Source: Gilvimarinus gilvus (lineage in GTDB: Bacteria; Pseudomonadota; Gammaproteobacteria; Pseudomonadales; Cellvibrionaceae). Taken from it: a stretch of DNA of 64,000 bases. Where the stretch lies: positions 62,001 through 126,000 of the forward strand of contig NZ_JAULRU010000215.1 of assembly GCF_030518155.1 (NCBI RefSeq), read 5' to 3'. The notes beneath the pieces are model-generated. The model made no database searches and was not told the DNA's origin. It worked only from the letters and a program-made list of their open reading frames with translations. A program made the position numbers and the translations under genes. How positions within the stretch are numbered: the stretch's first letter is position 1; each line of letters starts with the position of its first letter. Below are positions 19,440 through 29,181 of this stretch, in pieces.

Positions 19440-19698
19440 GGAGCCTCTGATTAAGTCCTCAGTGGCCTCTGGCTTACAGAGCTTTTCGACGATCCGATGG
19501 CGTGCCGATGGCCCGGTGAGGGGAGCCAACACAGAGATCGGAAAGCTCTGCAAGCCCCGAAGGGCGCGGCCAAAACGTCCATCCGCTGTGTTGCACCTCT
19601 TGCCAAGGACTATGGCCATTGCCTGCGAAGCGCGCCTTGCCGAGTGAACGTTTTGACTCGCGCAGAGACCACTGGAGACTTAATCAGAGGCTCCCTAA
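19436..19698. mobile_element. MITE-like element with 22-bp terminal inverted repeats
   Basis: Perfect 22-bp inverted repeats at 19436-19457 and 19677-19698 (TTAGGGAGCCTCTGATTAAG-type ends) bound a 257-bp body (19439-19695) flanked by TA on both sides, as if TA were duplicated. The interior has nested inverted repeats: 19473-19489 with 19538-19554, CAACACAG (19527-19534) with CTGTGTTG (19586-19593), and CAAAACGT (19571-19578) with ACGTTTTG (19648-19655). It encodes no transposase, so it would be non-autonomous. The parent IS family is not established. Confidence 0.85.
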
Positions 19699-19883
19699 CA
19701 GTATACTCCTGCAGGCCCTTCAGGCTTATCAATTTTCTAAAATCGATCATGCCCGGTAGGCCAAACGCCCCTTTGCAACCCGGCCCTCTCGAACGCTATT
19801 GCCGCTATTCAATAAATATAGTGAATTTCGGCGGTTTAGCTGCTTAACTTACTCATATACTTATAAGCAATGGTCATCAGGAC
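19699..19883. other. Intergenic region before the GGDEF-EAL gene
   Basis: This stretch holds no gene that I can support. It is A/T-rich near the right end (a TATAGTG-type segment around 19820), consistent with a promoter for the downstream gene, but I cannot define one. Confidence 0.35.
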
Positions 19884-22253
19884 GTGCCCGAACACCATCA
19901 GTCATACTCAAAGTCTATTAGGATTGCCTTTCTAATAGCAGGCCTGGTTTCTCTACTGCTCGTCGCCACCGGCGTCATTGTGGCAATGATTCAAGTTCAG
20001 GCCGCTGTGTCAGGCTACTTAAGCGGGCTGTCGGTCTGGACGCAATCCCAAGTTAGCAGCGCCTACCATTTGGCTCGCTACGCTGACACAGGTCACGCGC
20101 GCGAGCTAGTAAGCGCGCGCAAATACCTCAAAATTCCGTTGGCAGACCGTCAGGCGCGTCTGGCCATGGAATCTGGTGAAAGCCTGGATATTGCCGCCAG
20201 TTACTTAATTGCAGGTGATAATCATCCCGACGATGCTAGTCGTATGATTTTGCTGTTCGATTATTTTGGCAACTTGGGAAAGCTGCAGAAAGCATTCGAG
20301 GTGTGGAAGCGCGCTGATGTCGGGCTGTTAAAGACCGAAAGTATTGCCAATGAGCTCGAGCAATTGTGGTCTGCACCACAAACGGACATCAAAGCGATTC
20401 AACAACTGCAGATAGAACTGAGCGCTATCAATGTGGATCTAGAACAGCAGTCAACTCAGTTTCGTCAAGTTATGACGGGTACCGCTCGCTGGTTAACGCA
20501 CGTCTTAACGTTAGGCAGCATCGCATTTATCCTGTTAATGGCGGGCATTGCATTCTGGCTGGTTAGACGACTAAACCATCTTCTCGAGGGCTCTCAGTTT
20601 AAGTATCAGGCAATTTTTGAGCAGGCCGCGGTTGGCATTGCTCACTTAAGCGATAATGAAATCATTAAAGATATAAACCCTGCCATCTGCGATATTCTAA
20701 GTACCCAGCCCGAGCGTTTAAAGGGGAGAAAAATACGAGACTTAATTCATTCCGATGACTGGTCACTGGACGAAGTGAGTAGGCAAGAACTCAACCGCGG
20801 TCGAATTGACCGCTATACCATTGAGCAGCGCCTGGCAAAACGCAACAACTTTATATGGGCCCGTCTTACCTACTCGCGTTCGCAACAACCTTCGCAAGCC
20901 AATCATTTAACACTGATCATTGAAGATATTTCTGAGTCTCGCAGGCTTTCCAACGAACTAAGTTTTCAGGCCACACATGATATTTTAACCGGACTTTTCA
21001 ACAGGCGAGCGTTCGAACGCCGTTTAGCCGAGTCCCTAACGCGTGCTCGCAATGAGCGCGTCACTCATGCACTTTGTTTTATCGATTTAGATCAGTTTAA
21101 AGTCGTCAATGATACTTCTGGCCATTCAGCGGGTGACCGGTTACTTCAGCAAGTTACCGATTTGTTTACGCATAATTTACGTGAAGGGGATATGCTAGCA
21201 AGACTCGGTGGTGATGAGTTCGCAATGATTTTAGAAAATTGCTCAATCGACGATGCCGGAAAAATTGCCGAGAAACTACGTATCGCGCTTGAGGATTTTC
21301 ATTTCAGCTGTCAAAAACACAGCTATGACATTAGCTGTAGCATTGGCGTTGTTCCCATTTCAGAAGAAGACCTGGATACCGAGTCGATTATGCGATCGGC
21401 AGATATTGCATGCTATTTGGCGAAGGAAAAAGGTAGAAACTTCGTCTACTTGGCGCGCGAAGATGACTCACACCGCCAAGAGCGAGCCGGAGAATTACAG
21501 TGGATATCAAGAATTCGCGATGCGATAGATGAAAACCGATTATTTCTCGATGCACAAAAAATAGAACCTCTACAAAGGGCTGAATCCAATATCTCGTATG
21601 AAGTTCTTGTTCGTCTGAGGGATGAAAACGGGGAAATTGTCCCGCCTTCCGCTTTTTTACCTGCCGCTGAACGATTCGGTGCCGCCCAGCAAATCGATCG
21701 CTGGGTGGTAAATCATACACTCCTCACCCTCAGCCAGTATCCTGACCATCTCAGTAAACTCGATAAATGTCATATTAATATATCAGGCCTATCGCTCGAC
21801 AAAAAAAATTTTTATCAGTTTGTCATCGACGCATTCGACAAATACCAGGTAGACCCTCACAAAATATGTTTTGAGGTAACCGAAACTGCCGCGGTGAACA
21901 ATTTGCTGGATGCGGTACAGTTTATGGAGAGCTTGGGCGAAACCGGCTGTAGCTTCGCCCTTGACGATTTCGGCACCGGTCTGTCGTCTTTTAGCTATTT
22001 AAAGCGCTTACCTGTCGACACATTAAAAATAGATGGTACTTTTGTCAGAGATATAACCAGTGATAAAACAGACTTAGCCATGGTAAAAGCGATAAACGAG
22101 ATAGGCCAAACTCTTTCAAAAACAACAATTGCGGAATTTGTTGAAGACGAGCCATCCAAACAATTGCTGATTGAAATTGGAGTTAACTACGGCCAAGGCT
22201 ATGGAATCCACAAGCCTCAGCACCTGGTAAGTTTCATAAGGGACAACAGTTAA
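19884..22253 (+). CDS. Membrane PAS-GGDEF-EAL c-di-GMP enzyme
   Basis: A 789-residue protein that could make and/or degrade cyclic di-GMP. Membrane spans lie at about 13-36 and 205-227, enclosing a helical periplasmic sensor. A PAS domain (about 235-350) is followed by a GGDEF domain with an intact active site (RLGGDEFAMI) and an EAL domain from about 540 (YEVLVRL in place of EAL, keeping the Glu; FEVTETAAVNN; DDFGTGLSS). Both catalytic signatures are mostly intact, so activity could be dual. The start is a GTG at 19884; no better ATG lies nearby. It faces the CSS-EAL gene with only 3 bp between stops. Confidence 0.92.
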   Translation: MPEHHQSYSKSIRIAFLIAGLVSLLLVATGVIVAMIQVQAAVSGYLSGLSVWTQSQVSSAYHLARYADTGHARELVSARKYLKIPLADRQARLAMESGESLDIAASYLIAGDNHPDDASRMILLFDYFGNLGKLQKAFEVWKRADVGLLKTESIANELEQLWSAPQTDIKAIQQLQIELSAINVDLEQQSTQFRQVMTGTARWLTHVLTLGSIAFILLMAGIAFWLVRRLNHLLEGSQFKYQAIFEQAAVGIAHLSDNEIIKDINPAICDILSTQPERLKGRKIRDLIHSDDWSLDEVSRQELNRGRIDRYTIEQRLAKRNNFIWARLTYSRSQQPSQANHLTLIIEDISESRRLSNELSFQATHDILTGLFNRRAFERRLAESLTRARNERVTHALCFIDLDQFKVVNDTSGHSAGDRLLQQVTDLFTHNLREGDMLARLGGDEFAMILENCSIDDAGKIAEKLRIALEDFHFSCQKHSYDISCSIGVVPISEEDLDTESIMRSADIACYLAKEKGRNFVYLAREDDSHRQERAGELQWISRIRDAIDENRLFLDAQKIEPLQRAESNISYEVLVRLRDENGEIVPPSAFLPAAERFGAAQQIDRWVVNHTLLTLSQYPDHLSKLDKCHINISGLSLDKKNFYQFVIDAFDKYQVDPHKICFEVTETAAVNNLLDAVQFMESLGETGCSFALDDFGTGLSSFSYLKRLPVDTLKIDGTFVRDITSDKTDLAMVKAINEIGQTLSKTTIAEFVEDEPSKQLLIEIGVNYGQGYGIHKPQHLVSFIRDNS

Positions 22254-22256
22254 GGC

Positions 22257-23756
22257 CTACTCATCTATTTTCTCTTGCAGCTTAGCTGCAGACATGGGCC
22301 TGCCATAGAAATAGCCCTGTACATACTTTACCCCCATATTATGCAATTGCGTCGCTTGTGCCAAGTTTTCCACACCTTCTGCAATCACACGCAAACCGGC
22401 CTTATTCGCAATACTGACAATATTCGGGATTATGGACGAGCGAATTGCTCCTTCTTCAACATCCATCACAAACGTACGGTCAATTTTTAAATAGCTACAA
22501 TGAAGCTGATCAATATATTTTAGATTTGAATAACCGGTACCAAAATCATCAATTGCAATATCGAACCCAGCTTGGCTAAGCTTATACAAAACCTGATGAG
22601 CTTCTGACCCTTCAAATTCTTCACTCTCGGTCAACTCAATAGTCAGCTGGCCTTTCCAGCCAACTACCAGAGGATTTTGAAGTAGATCCAAAATTTTCCC
22701 ATTGGTAATGTCCCTCGGCATAAAATTGAAAGCCACGCTAATTTTATCCTCCAGATCATTTTCTCGGATTTCATGCAGCGCTTTTTCAATCATATTGATC
22801 GTAAATGGCCAAGAAAGTCCTTGGCTGGCTACGACGGGTATAAACTGGTCGGGGTAGAGATCACCTCTGGCATCTCTAAATCGCGCCAATACTTCGCACC
22901 CGATAACCCGTTGACTTTCGAGTTCTACTACAGGTTGCACAAGTGGGTAAAATGCGTCCGCCGCAACACCTCTCCGAACCCGATACTCTATGGATTGCCT
23001 GTGATTTAGGTAGCGGCGAATGCGCACATAGGAAAACCAACCAAACAAATAGGCCAGTAGAACGATGAGGCCCGTAGTGGGCAAATTGCGTGCAAGGTAA
23101 GTATGAATATCGCTCAATACATTAACGCAGTAACCAAAATTATTACACTGTTCAACCCGGAACTGGCCGAAGTACTTATGATTCACAGTGGCTTCACTAT
23201 TAAGGATAAGTCCTGCGGCATGGTGTCTAACACCGCCCAGAAAATGGACCAGCTCCCAAGGGTAAGGCAACTCAACAAAATTTTCCAAACTGCGAGGATC
23301 GACTACCAGGACAAAATGACCCCGCCTAGCCATTGCCACATCGTGCATATTGCCGAGCACGGGCCAGTCCTGGTTTATTGATATTTGTGCACCTCGTATC
23401 GCCACGTAGGTAATCTCTGGCAGTGCTTTTGGCACTGACAGTACACCTGCAGTAGCTGTACACAGTATGTTACTACCATCGGTAAATGCGATATCGCGAA
23501 TGTGCCAGGTTAAAAACAGCTCCGAGCGCATTTCTTGTAACTGCTTGGCACTACAGGGAACCGAGTAGCTGTTTTCCAGGCGCTGCCAGCTGGATTGAGC
23601 ATCGCGATTGAGATGATCCATTAATTTGTATATCGACTGACTTTGGCGCGTCATATCCCAGCGCATTAGGTGCGTGCTAGCAGCATAGAGGCCGATAACA
23701 ATGATTATTGCCAGCGCCGTGCTGAGTACTAACGAGTAGACATGAATACGCGACAT
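22257..23756 (-). CDS. CSS-motif EAL-domain cyclic di-GMP phosphodiesterase
   Basis: A 499-residue protein with two membrane spans (about 7-29 and 228-248) around a periplasmic domain with two cysteines (VPCSAKQ near residue 67 and ILCTAT near 98). This matches the CSS-motif redox sensor of E. coli PdeB/PdeC-type enzymes. There, a periplasmic disulfide made by the Dsb system restrains activity. The C-terminal EAL domain has CEVLARF, a LTESEEFEG segment and DDFGTGYSN. It is convergent with the GGDEF-EAL gene, suggesting a locally linked c-di-GMP pair. Confidence 0.92.
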   Translation of the reverse strand: MSRIHVYSLVLSTALAIIIVIGLYAASTHLMRWDMTRQSQSIYKLMDHLNRDAQSSWQRLENSYSVPCSAKQLQEMRSELFLTWHIRDIAFTDGSNILCTATAGVLSVPKALPEITYVAIRGAQISINQDWPVLGNMHDVAMARRGHFVLVVDPRSLENFVELPYPWELVHFLGGVRHHAAGLILNSEATVNHKYFGQFRVEQCNNFGYCVNVLSDIHTYLARNLPTTGLIVLLAYLFGWFSYVRIRRYLNHRQSIEYRVRRGVAADAFYPLVQPVVELESQRVIGCEVLARFRDARGDLYPDQFIPVVASQGLSWPFTINMIEKALHEIRENDLEDKISVAFNFMPRDITNGKILDLLQNPLVVGWKGQLTIELTESEEFEGSEAHQVLYKLSQAGFDIAIDDFGTGYSNLKYIDQLHCSYLKIDRTFVMDVEEGAIRSSIIPNIVSIANKAGLRVIAEGVENLAQATQLHNMGVKYVQGYFYGRPMSAAKLQEKIDE

Positions 23757-23909
23757 AGTTAAGTGCTTTGCAGCAAATCATTTATTGGTTAGGCATTTGA
23801 GTCTTAGGCTTACAACTATAAAGGGTCCTAGCAGGCTCTTCGTACAAAAGCCGTATTAATTGCGTCCATGCCTATGCAGTTTAGCAGATTATTCCTTGCC
23901 CACTGCGCC

Positions 23910-26024
23910 TCAATGACTATTTGCAATTAAGGTACTAACTTCAGCCTCCGCTTCCAGACATGGGGTGTAAATTCGCCCCATATCTGGATGATAGGCGAGG
24001 GTTTCGCTATCAGGAACCTCCGGTTGTAGTCGCACTAACTCGCCGGTATTTATGTTTACCCGCATAATGTCAGACTCCGAGCACTGCACCCCCACCGTAA
24101 AGTAAAGATATTCAGCTTTAATCGCCAACAACTTACTGTTTGCAGGCAGTTGCTCGGCCAGTAATCGTTGCGATGGCCCGTCCGCGTTCAGGCGCCAAAC
24201 GCCTGGCTGGTCCACATTCTGATAGTAGACGACGCCACTCATACCAACGGTGCTTGCAACATCGCCAAAGGTAACCTGGGTCCACCCTTTATCGTCAGCA
24301 ATGTAACGCCACAAATTTTTCACATTCATATGGCGTCGTTCAAAAATCATATCTTTGCTATCGGAGCTTACCGACCAGGCTCGGCCAACCCCCCGGGCAC
24401 TGGTTAGCTTTTCCACCAAGCCGGAAGCGAGCTGCATCGTGAATACGTCCGCGCCGACATTGAACGTGAGCGTTTGACCCGGAACCTGCCAGTTGAGGTT
24501 TTCCAAAGAAGCTCCATCACGCTCGTATAATATAGTCGCCCGACTGTCCAGCGTCTCAGAGTTTTTGTTGTCAGTTAATACCTTAAGGATTTGCGCAGTG
24601 TCCTGATGATGACGCACCAAGATCAGTGCCGACTCCCCTATGTCTGGCAGAACCTGATCTATATGCCCCTTTTTCTCAAGTAGCGATACTCTCGATGAAT
24701 CTTGCAGCCACAACTGATCCGTCATAGATGTACCAAGGTAGACCAAGCTATCGCCGTCTTCCTCGAAATGAGCGCTTGAAAGCGCTCGATCGGTATCTGG
24801 TTTTTTAACGGTTTTGACAGTACCGTCGCGGTAGTAAATCTTCCAGTCTCTGTGGTTTTTCGTGACCAGCACGCCACTGGCATCGGGCAACCAACTTATT
24901 TCAGCCGCACTGGCATCGATCTGAAAACTTTGGAATCGCTGCTGATCTTCATTCAAAAAATCCAATTGCAACCCGGGCTCAGCAGGCGTCAACAATGCAG
25001 TGAAGGATTGGTGGACTTGACTGTTTATTGGATTGACTGAAAATTCAAGGGCGCGCACTTGTTGCAAATTCTGCGTCGCTAAGGCATACCGATAACGATT
25101 GCGCACGGCTTTCGATCCGGATCGCGCGACAAACTCTAATACGCCTTCCTGCCACCAGGTCACACTATAAATATCACCGTACCAATCACTAAGCCGATGT
25201 TTATCCAGCAGAACACGATTTTCTAAATCTAACTCATAGACATGTAGCGTTAACAAAGAAGCCTGTGAACCAAATAATGGAACACCCTTAGCGCCCAGGG
25301 AGTCGCGCTCTACCACGGCAAGATACCGTCCATCGGGCGACCATTGCAGTAGTGACCAGCGCCTTGCACTGCGCGCTATCGACCAGATATCTCCATTCGA
25401 ATTTCGCACCAGCACTTGATGTTGCGAACCTGTAACGCCTATCAAGGCGATATAGTCTTTACGGGGGTGAGGAACAACTTCTGCCACCTTATCGACATTC
25501 AATGATAACGTAGATCCTGCCGTGAACTGGGTGCTGTGCGAAACTCCCCATAGCCAGCGATCTTTATGGGCAAATCCATAGGTAATAAGTAGGGCGCCAA
25601 CCAGTGCAAGGATTAAACCTGAGAAAACAACCTTCGAGGCAAGTAAGTTAGCCAAGTTACGCCATAAAGAAGACGTATTGGGCTGATACGCGTCGCGTAG
25701 CCATTCTGGCTTTCGAATTAACTGGTAGCCCTTTTTTGAATGATGCTCAATATAAATTTGATCGCCAACCAAAGCGGCAATGGCTTTCCGCAAAAAGGTC
25801 ATACTTTTCTGCACCGAACTTTGCGTAACCACCCGCCCCGACCACACCTTGTCCATCAGCTCATCGGTACTGACAACGCGCGGATGCTGCTCCGACAAAT
25901 AGGATAAAACTGCCATGACCTTGGGCTGAACACTTGCTGTGCTAGCCTTTGTACAAAGCTCGTTTCGGGCGGGGTAAACGGTGATATCGCCAATTCGAAA
26001 AGCCGTGCTATCGTCACCTTTCAT
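23910..26024 (-). CDS. CadC-like membrane-bound transcriptional regulator with beta-propeller
   Basis: A 704-residue protein. Residues about 1-110 form a winged-helix OmpR/PhoB-type DNA-binding domain (PKVMAVLSYLSEQHP, DELMDKVW, SVQKSMTFLRKA, HHSKKGYQLI). A membrane span at about 135-157 follows. The remaining 540 residues look like a periplasmic TolB/WD40-like beta-propeller with repeated W-SPDGRYLA-type blades. This is the CadC/ToxR one-component layout, in which a periplasmic signal is read directly at the promoter. The target is unknown; the divergent secreted protein at 26310 is a candidate. Confidence 0.88.
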   Translation of the reverse strand: MKGDDSTAFRIGDITVYPARNELCTKASTASVQPKVMAVLSYLSEQHPRVVSTDELMDKVWSGRVVTQSSVQKSMTFLRKAIAALVGDQIYIEHHSKKGYQLIRKPEWLRDAYQPNTSSLWRNLANLLASKVVFSGLILALVGALLITYGFAHKDRWLWGVSHSTQFTAGSTLSLNVDKVAEVVPHPRKDYIALIGVTGSQHQVLVRNSNGDIWSIARSARRWSLLQWSPDGRYLAVVERDSLGAKGVPLFGSQASLLTLHVYELDLENRVLLDKHRLSDWYGDIYSVTWWQEGVLEFVARSGSKAVRNRYRYALATQNLQQVRALEFSVNPINSQVHQSFTALLTPAEPGLQLDFLNEDQQRFQSFQIDASAAEISWLPDASGVLVTKNHRDWKIYYRDGTVKTVKKPDTDRALSSAHFEEDGDSLVYLGTSMTDQLWLQDSSRVSLLEKKGHIDQVLPDIGESALILVRHHQDTAQILKVLTDNKNSETLDSRATILYERDGASLENLNWQVPGQTLTFNVGADVFTMQLASGLVEKLTSARGVGRAWSVSSDSKDMIFERRHMNVKNLWRYIADDKGWTQVTFGDVASTVGMSGVVYYQNVDQPGVWRLNADGPSQRLLAEQLPANSKLLAIKAEYLYFTVGVQCSESDIMRVNINTGELVRLQPEVPDSETLAYHPDMGRIYTPCLEAEAEVSTLIANSH

Positions 26025-26309
26025 TGTCTTGAAATTATCCAGAGTTTAGTCATTTTTATATTACTGAGAGCCGCGTCCTACCTTCGGCTTACAGTCTCAA
26101 CACCAGAACAATTTTGCCCCACAAGCCTTTAACTAGCAATCCGATGCAACACTTATAAAGCTCTATAAATTATTGAAAATTATAGACTATTTTATGGTAA
26201 GGAAATGGTAATCACAGTTTCAGCGATTGGTACGGATATTTCTCTCAACGTTCTCTAAAGTAAAGAAGCCTTGAACAAGTAGCAATAACATTAAAACACA
26301 GGTGAGAAT

Positions 26310-26876
26310 ATGAAAAATTATGAAAGTATGCGAGCAGTTGTATTTGTAGCCTTACTAACCGGGTTTAACTCTTTCAGTTATGGCGAAGCATCCACCGAGG
26401 TGTACCTGAATGAGAACATCGGCTTTGACGTGGAGGGCTTTAAGTACGAGCAAGAGCAATACCCCTGCGAGGTCGATAAACATCTGGTTAAACAGATCGT
26501 AGAGCAAAGTAAGGCTCAACATCTGGCGATAGAGGCAACCGATACCAAAGGGGATATCTACGATCAAGGGATTCCTGTACTGGCTATCGACATAAATGCT
26601 CTGGTACTTGGCGCTGATGAATACAACTATGGCGCCCAAACCCATAGTAATTTGCCCAGTGTCAAAGTCACTAGCGCCTTGATTGACAAAAACCGTTTTA
26701 AGAATGGTTATGTCCAGGCTAACCACAGCTGCGCTATAGCGTCGTTAAAAGAGTTTACGCCAAGCTCAGACATATTGGATATGGGCGTAAACGTTACGGT
26801 GTGTGGCGCTGTCGAGAAGTGTTTAAAAGACCTCAGCAAAGATGTGGTGCACTGGACTCAGTCACAGCTTAAGTAA
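26310..26876 (+). CDS. Secreted protein of unknown function
   Basis: A 188-residue protein with a signal peptide (residues about 1-25, FSYGEAS). It has four cysteines in the mature part (residues about 49, 141, 161 and 169), which could form two disulfides. I do not recognise the family. It lies 285 bp from the divergent CadC-like regulator, across an A/T-rich control region, and may be its target; that is inference. GGTGAG lies just before the ATG. Confidence 0.7.
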   Translation: MKNYESMRAVVFVALLTGFNSFSYGEASTEVYLNENIGFDVEGFKYEQEQYPCEVDKHLVKQIVEQSKAQHLAIEATDTKGDIYDQGIPVLAIDINALVLGADEYNYGAQTHSNLPSVKVTSALIDKNRFKNGYVQANHSCAIASLKEFTPSSDILDMGVNVTVCGAVEKCLKDLSKDVVHWTQSQLK

Positions 26877-26892
26877 ATCGTGCGGCCGCTGG

Positions 26893-27372
26893 CTAACGAA
26901 ACAGCAGCGGCCAGGAGCGCTCTTCGCAATTGTCATTACACAGCTCGAGGATGAGATAGGCCTCCTGTGGGTACTGATCAATAAAGACACTTAAATTATT
27001 GCGCTGCAGAACTTCGCCGTTTTCGCGACAAGTGAATTGATTTTCTGAGTCATAGTGGCAAAAGAAATCAATATACTCCCCGCTAGTGCAGTGGTCGTTG
27101 TTCTCTACGCCGCATTCCTCATCGACCAGGTTCAGATCGTCGTCAGACAGTATATCGTCTTTGCTGACAAACAATTTGGCATCAAAAATCAACGCGCCCT
27201 CGGCCCGCCACTCAATCCACACCGATTCACCCGGATAAATATCGGTGCGATCCACATAAAAACTCTCGAACTCGACGTCCAGTGGATTATTTATAGCGTT
27301 TAGTACGGGATCATTATTACCGCCACAACTGGCGAGACAAAGTAGCACCATTATTACCAGTAAATACTTCAT
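26893..27372 (-). CDS. Putative lipoprotein of unknown function
   Basis: A 159-residue protein whose N-terminus has a lipobox (CLASC-GGN, lipidated Cys near residue 16). The mature part is acidic and has three cysteine clusters, with an Ig-like DVEFESFYVDRTDIYPGE start. The family was not recognised. It is convergent with the secreted protein gene upstream, 16 bp apart. Confidence 0.72.
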   Translation of the reverse strand: MKYLLVIMVLLCLASCGGNNDPVLNAINNPLDVEFESFYVDRTDIYPGESVWIEWRAEGALIFDAKLFVSKDDILSDDDLNLVDEECGVENNDHCTSGEYIDFFCHYDSENQFTCRENGEVLQRNNLSVFIDQYPQEAYLILELCNDNCEERSWPLLFR

Positions 27373-27473
27373 GCTCTCACCTCACTTCTTTTACACGAGC
27401 GCCGTCACGCCGCATCCAATATCCTACTTTTTGCGTCTACTGTCTTTAATACTGCCGGCCAGAAGAGGTCAAA

Positions 27474-28154
27474 ATGTCTGTTTACATGATAGTTCATATT
27501 ATTACAGGGACTGTTGCGGTTTGCAGTGGGTTTATCGCGCTCTTTTCCCTCAAGGGCTCAACCATACACCGTATCGCCGGCCGCACTTTCTTCTTTTCCA
27601 TGCTGATTATGGCATCCTTGGGCGCCATAATTGCCCTGCAGGTAGGCATTCTAATCGCAACCATAGCCGGTGTTTTCACCTGCTATTTGGTTCTCACGAG
27701 TTGGGCAGCGATTGCCAAGCCTGCAACCGCACCGAAGCGCATCAATCAATTGGCCCCGTGGGTTGCCGGGGGCATAGCCGTGGCCGGTATTTATTTGGGA
27801 CAACTCGCCAGTGCCAGCTCTGACAACATGCACGCCGGTTACCACGCAGCCTCCTATTATTTTTTTGGCGGGCTTGCACTATGGACAGGGCTTTTTGATA
27901 CCTGGATTTTGCTGCGCAGGCAAACGCTGGGGTTTTATCAGCGTCTGATTCGTCATTTATGGCGCATGTGTTTGGGTCTATTTTTAGCAGCCGGCTCGCT
28001 GTTTACCGGCCCTGGTGCACAAGCCTTTCCCGAGGCATGGCAAGGCAGTGCATGGCTCAGTGTTCCCGAAAATACGGTTTTGCTGGTTATGTTGATTTAT
28101 ATATTGCTGTTAACTTGGCAAAAATGGCGAAGGTATCGCGCGACTGACGCCTAA
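27474..28154 (+). CDS. DUF2306-like integral membrane protein
   Basis: A 226-residue protein with about seven predicted membrane spans. The N-terminus has His residues in MIVHIITGTVAV and STIHRIAGRTFF, typical of the DUF2306-like membrane family, which resembles small heme-binding membrane proteins. No biochemical function is established. An AGAGG ribosome site lies just before the ATG at 27474. A reading in another frame (27371-27823) is a shadow. Confidence 0.65.
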   Translation: MSVYMIVHIITGTVAVCSGFIALFSLKGSTIHRIAGRTFFFSMLIMASLGAIIALQVGILIATIAGVFTCYLVLTSWAAIAKPATAPKRINQLAPWVAGGIAVAGIYLGQLASASSDNMHAGYHAASYYFFGGLALWTGLFDTWILLRRQTLGFYQRLIRHLWRMCLGLFLAAGSLFTGPGAQAFPEAWQGSAWLSVPENTVLLVMLIYILLLTWQKWRRYRATDA

Positions 28155-28168
28155 AATATGTTAAAAAA

Positions 28169-28188
28169 CGGTATCTAATTTTATACCG
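28169..28188. promoter_or_regulatory. Short inverted repeat upstream of apbE
   Basis: CGGTAT (28169-28174) pairs with ATACCG (28183-28188) around an 8-base A/T-rich spacer, 9 bp before the apbE ATG. It could be an operator or a small leader hairpin; the stop of the upstream membrane-protein gene is 15 bp away. Confidence 0.35.
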
Positions 28189-28197
28189 GCCTGCATT

Positions 28198-29181
28198 ATG
28201 TCTGTTCAGCGTTTATTTATCCTCGCGATGGCGATCGTCAGCAGCAGCGCCTCGGCCGAGTGGATCAGCGAGCAGGCCGAGATTATGGGCACCCGGGTAA
28301 GCGTGACCCTCTGGCATACCGATCAGACGAGAGGCCAGGCTGCCGTCGACAAGGTGATGACGGAAATGCGCCGCATCGACAACGCCTACAGCCCCTATCG
28401 ACCCGACAGTGACCTGTCGCAGATGAATTCGATGGCAGGACAAAGCGGCGCACCGGCACTATCCATTAGCCCCGAGATGACCCAGCTACTCGACAAATCG
28501 CTGTTTTACGGTGAACTAACCAATGGTGCCTTTGACATCACATTCGCCTCTCTCGCCCGCCACTATGACTATCGCGACAAGAAAACACCGACCGAGGCCC
28601 AGCGCCAGGCGTTGCTTCCCGCCATTGATTTCCGCCATATCACACTGGATCGGGAGCAGCAGACAGTGCGCTACCAACACCCCGCTGTTTACGTTGACCT
28701 CGGCGGTATTGCCAAAGGCTACGCTGTCGACCGTGCGGTATCACTGTTGCAGCAGCAGGGTATAAGCCAGGCCAGTGTGAGCGCCGGTGGCGATAGCCGT
28801 GTGCTGGGCAACCGGCGCGGCCGCCCCTGGATGGTGGGTATCAAACAACCGCGAGGCGATGCAGGCATTGCCATCACCCTACCGCTAAGCGATACCGCCA
28901 TTTCGACATCGGGCGACTACGAGCGATTTTTTATCAACGACTCGGGTGAGCGTGTGCACCACATCGTCAACCCACAAACCGGGAAAAGTACCGATACGTT
29001 GGCCAGCGTCACCATATTGGGACCTAGTGCATTTGACACGGATGCTCTTTCAACCAGTGTGTTTGTACTGGGGCAAGAGCGCGGCTTGGCTTTGATAGAA
29101 AGCCTGCCCAACTTCGATGCCATTATTATCGACCGGGCCGGGCAAGTGCATTACAGCTCGGGGTTAATGCCCCCACAATAG
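28198..29181 (+). CDS. apbE: FAD:protein FMN transferase
   Basis: A 327-residue periplasmic enzyme that attaches FMN from FAD to Thr in (S/T)GAT motifs of target proteins. A signal peptide (about 1-20, SSSASA) precedes EIMGTRVSVTLW, and the flavin-binding core follows: YVDLGGIAKGYAVD near residue 165, SAGGDSRVLG near 198, and the metal-site region STSGDYERFF near 243 with HHIVNPQTG. Likely clients in this window are RsxG (T179), RsxD (T175) and perhaps the DUF2271-like protein at 59842. Client assignment is inference from motif and proximity. Confidence 0.94.
   Translation: MSVQRLFILAMAIVSSSASAEWISEQAEIMGTRVSVTLWHTDQTRGQAAVDKVMTEMRRIDNAYSPYRPDSDLSQMNSMAGQSGAPALSISPEMTQLLDKSLFYGELTNGAFDITFASLARHYDYRDKKTPTEAQRQALLPAIDFRHITLDREQQTVRYQHPAVYVDLGGIAKGYAVDRAVSLLQQQGISQASVSAGGDSRVLGNRRGRPWMVGIKQPRGDAGIAITLPLSDTAISTSGDYERFFINDSGERVHHIVNPQTGKSTDTLASVTILGPSAFDTDALSTSVFVLGQERGLALIESLPNFDAIIIDRAGQVHYSSGLMPPQ

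Noticed and set aside
19497-19847. Open frame of 116 residues across the right part of the MITE-like element
   Set aside because: It crosses the inverted repeat and leaves the element; there are no transposase motifs. It is a by-product of the repeat.
27371-27823. 150-residue open frame overlapping the DUF2306-like gene
   Set aside because: Out of frame with a membrane protein gene that has a good ribosome site and hydrophobic pattern.
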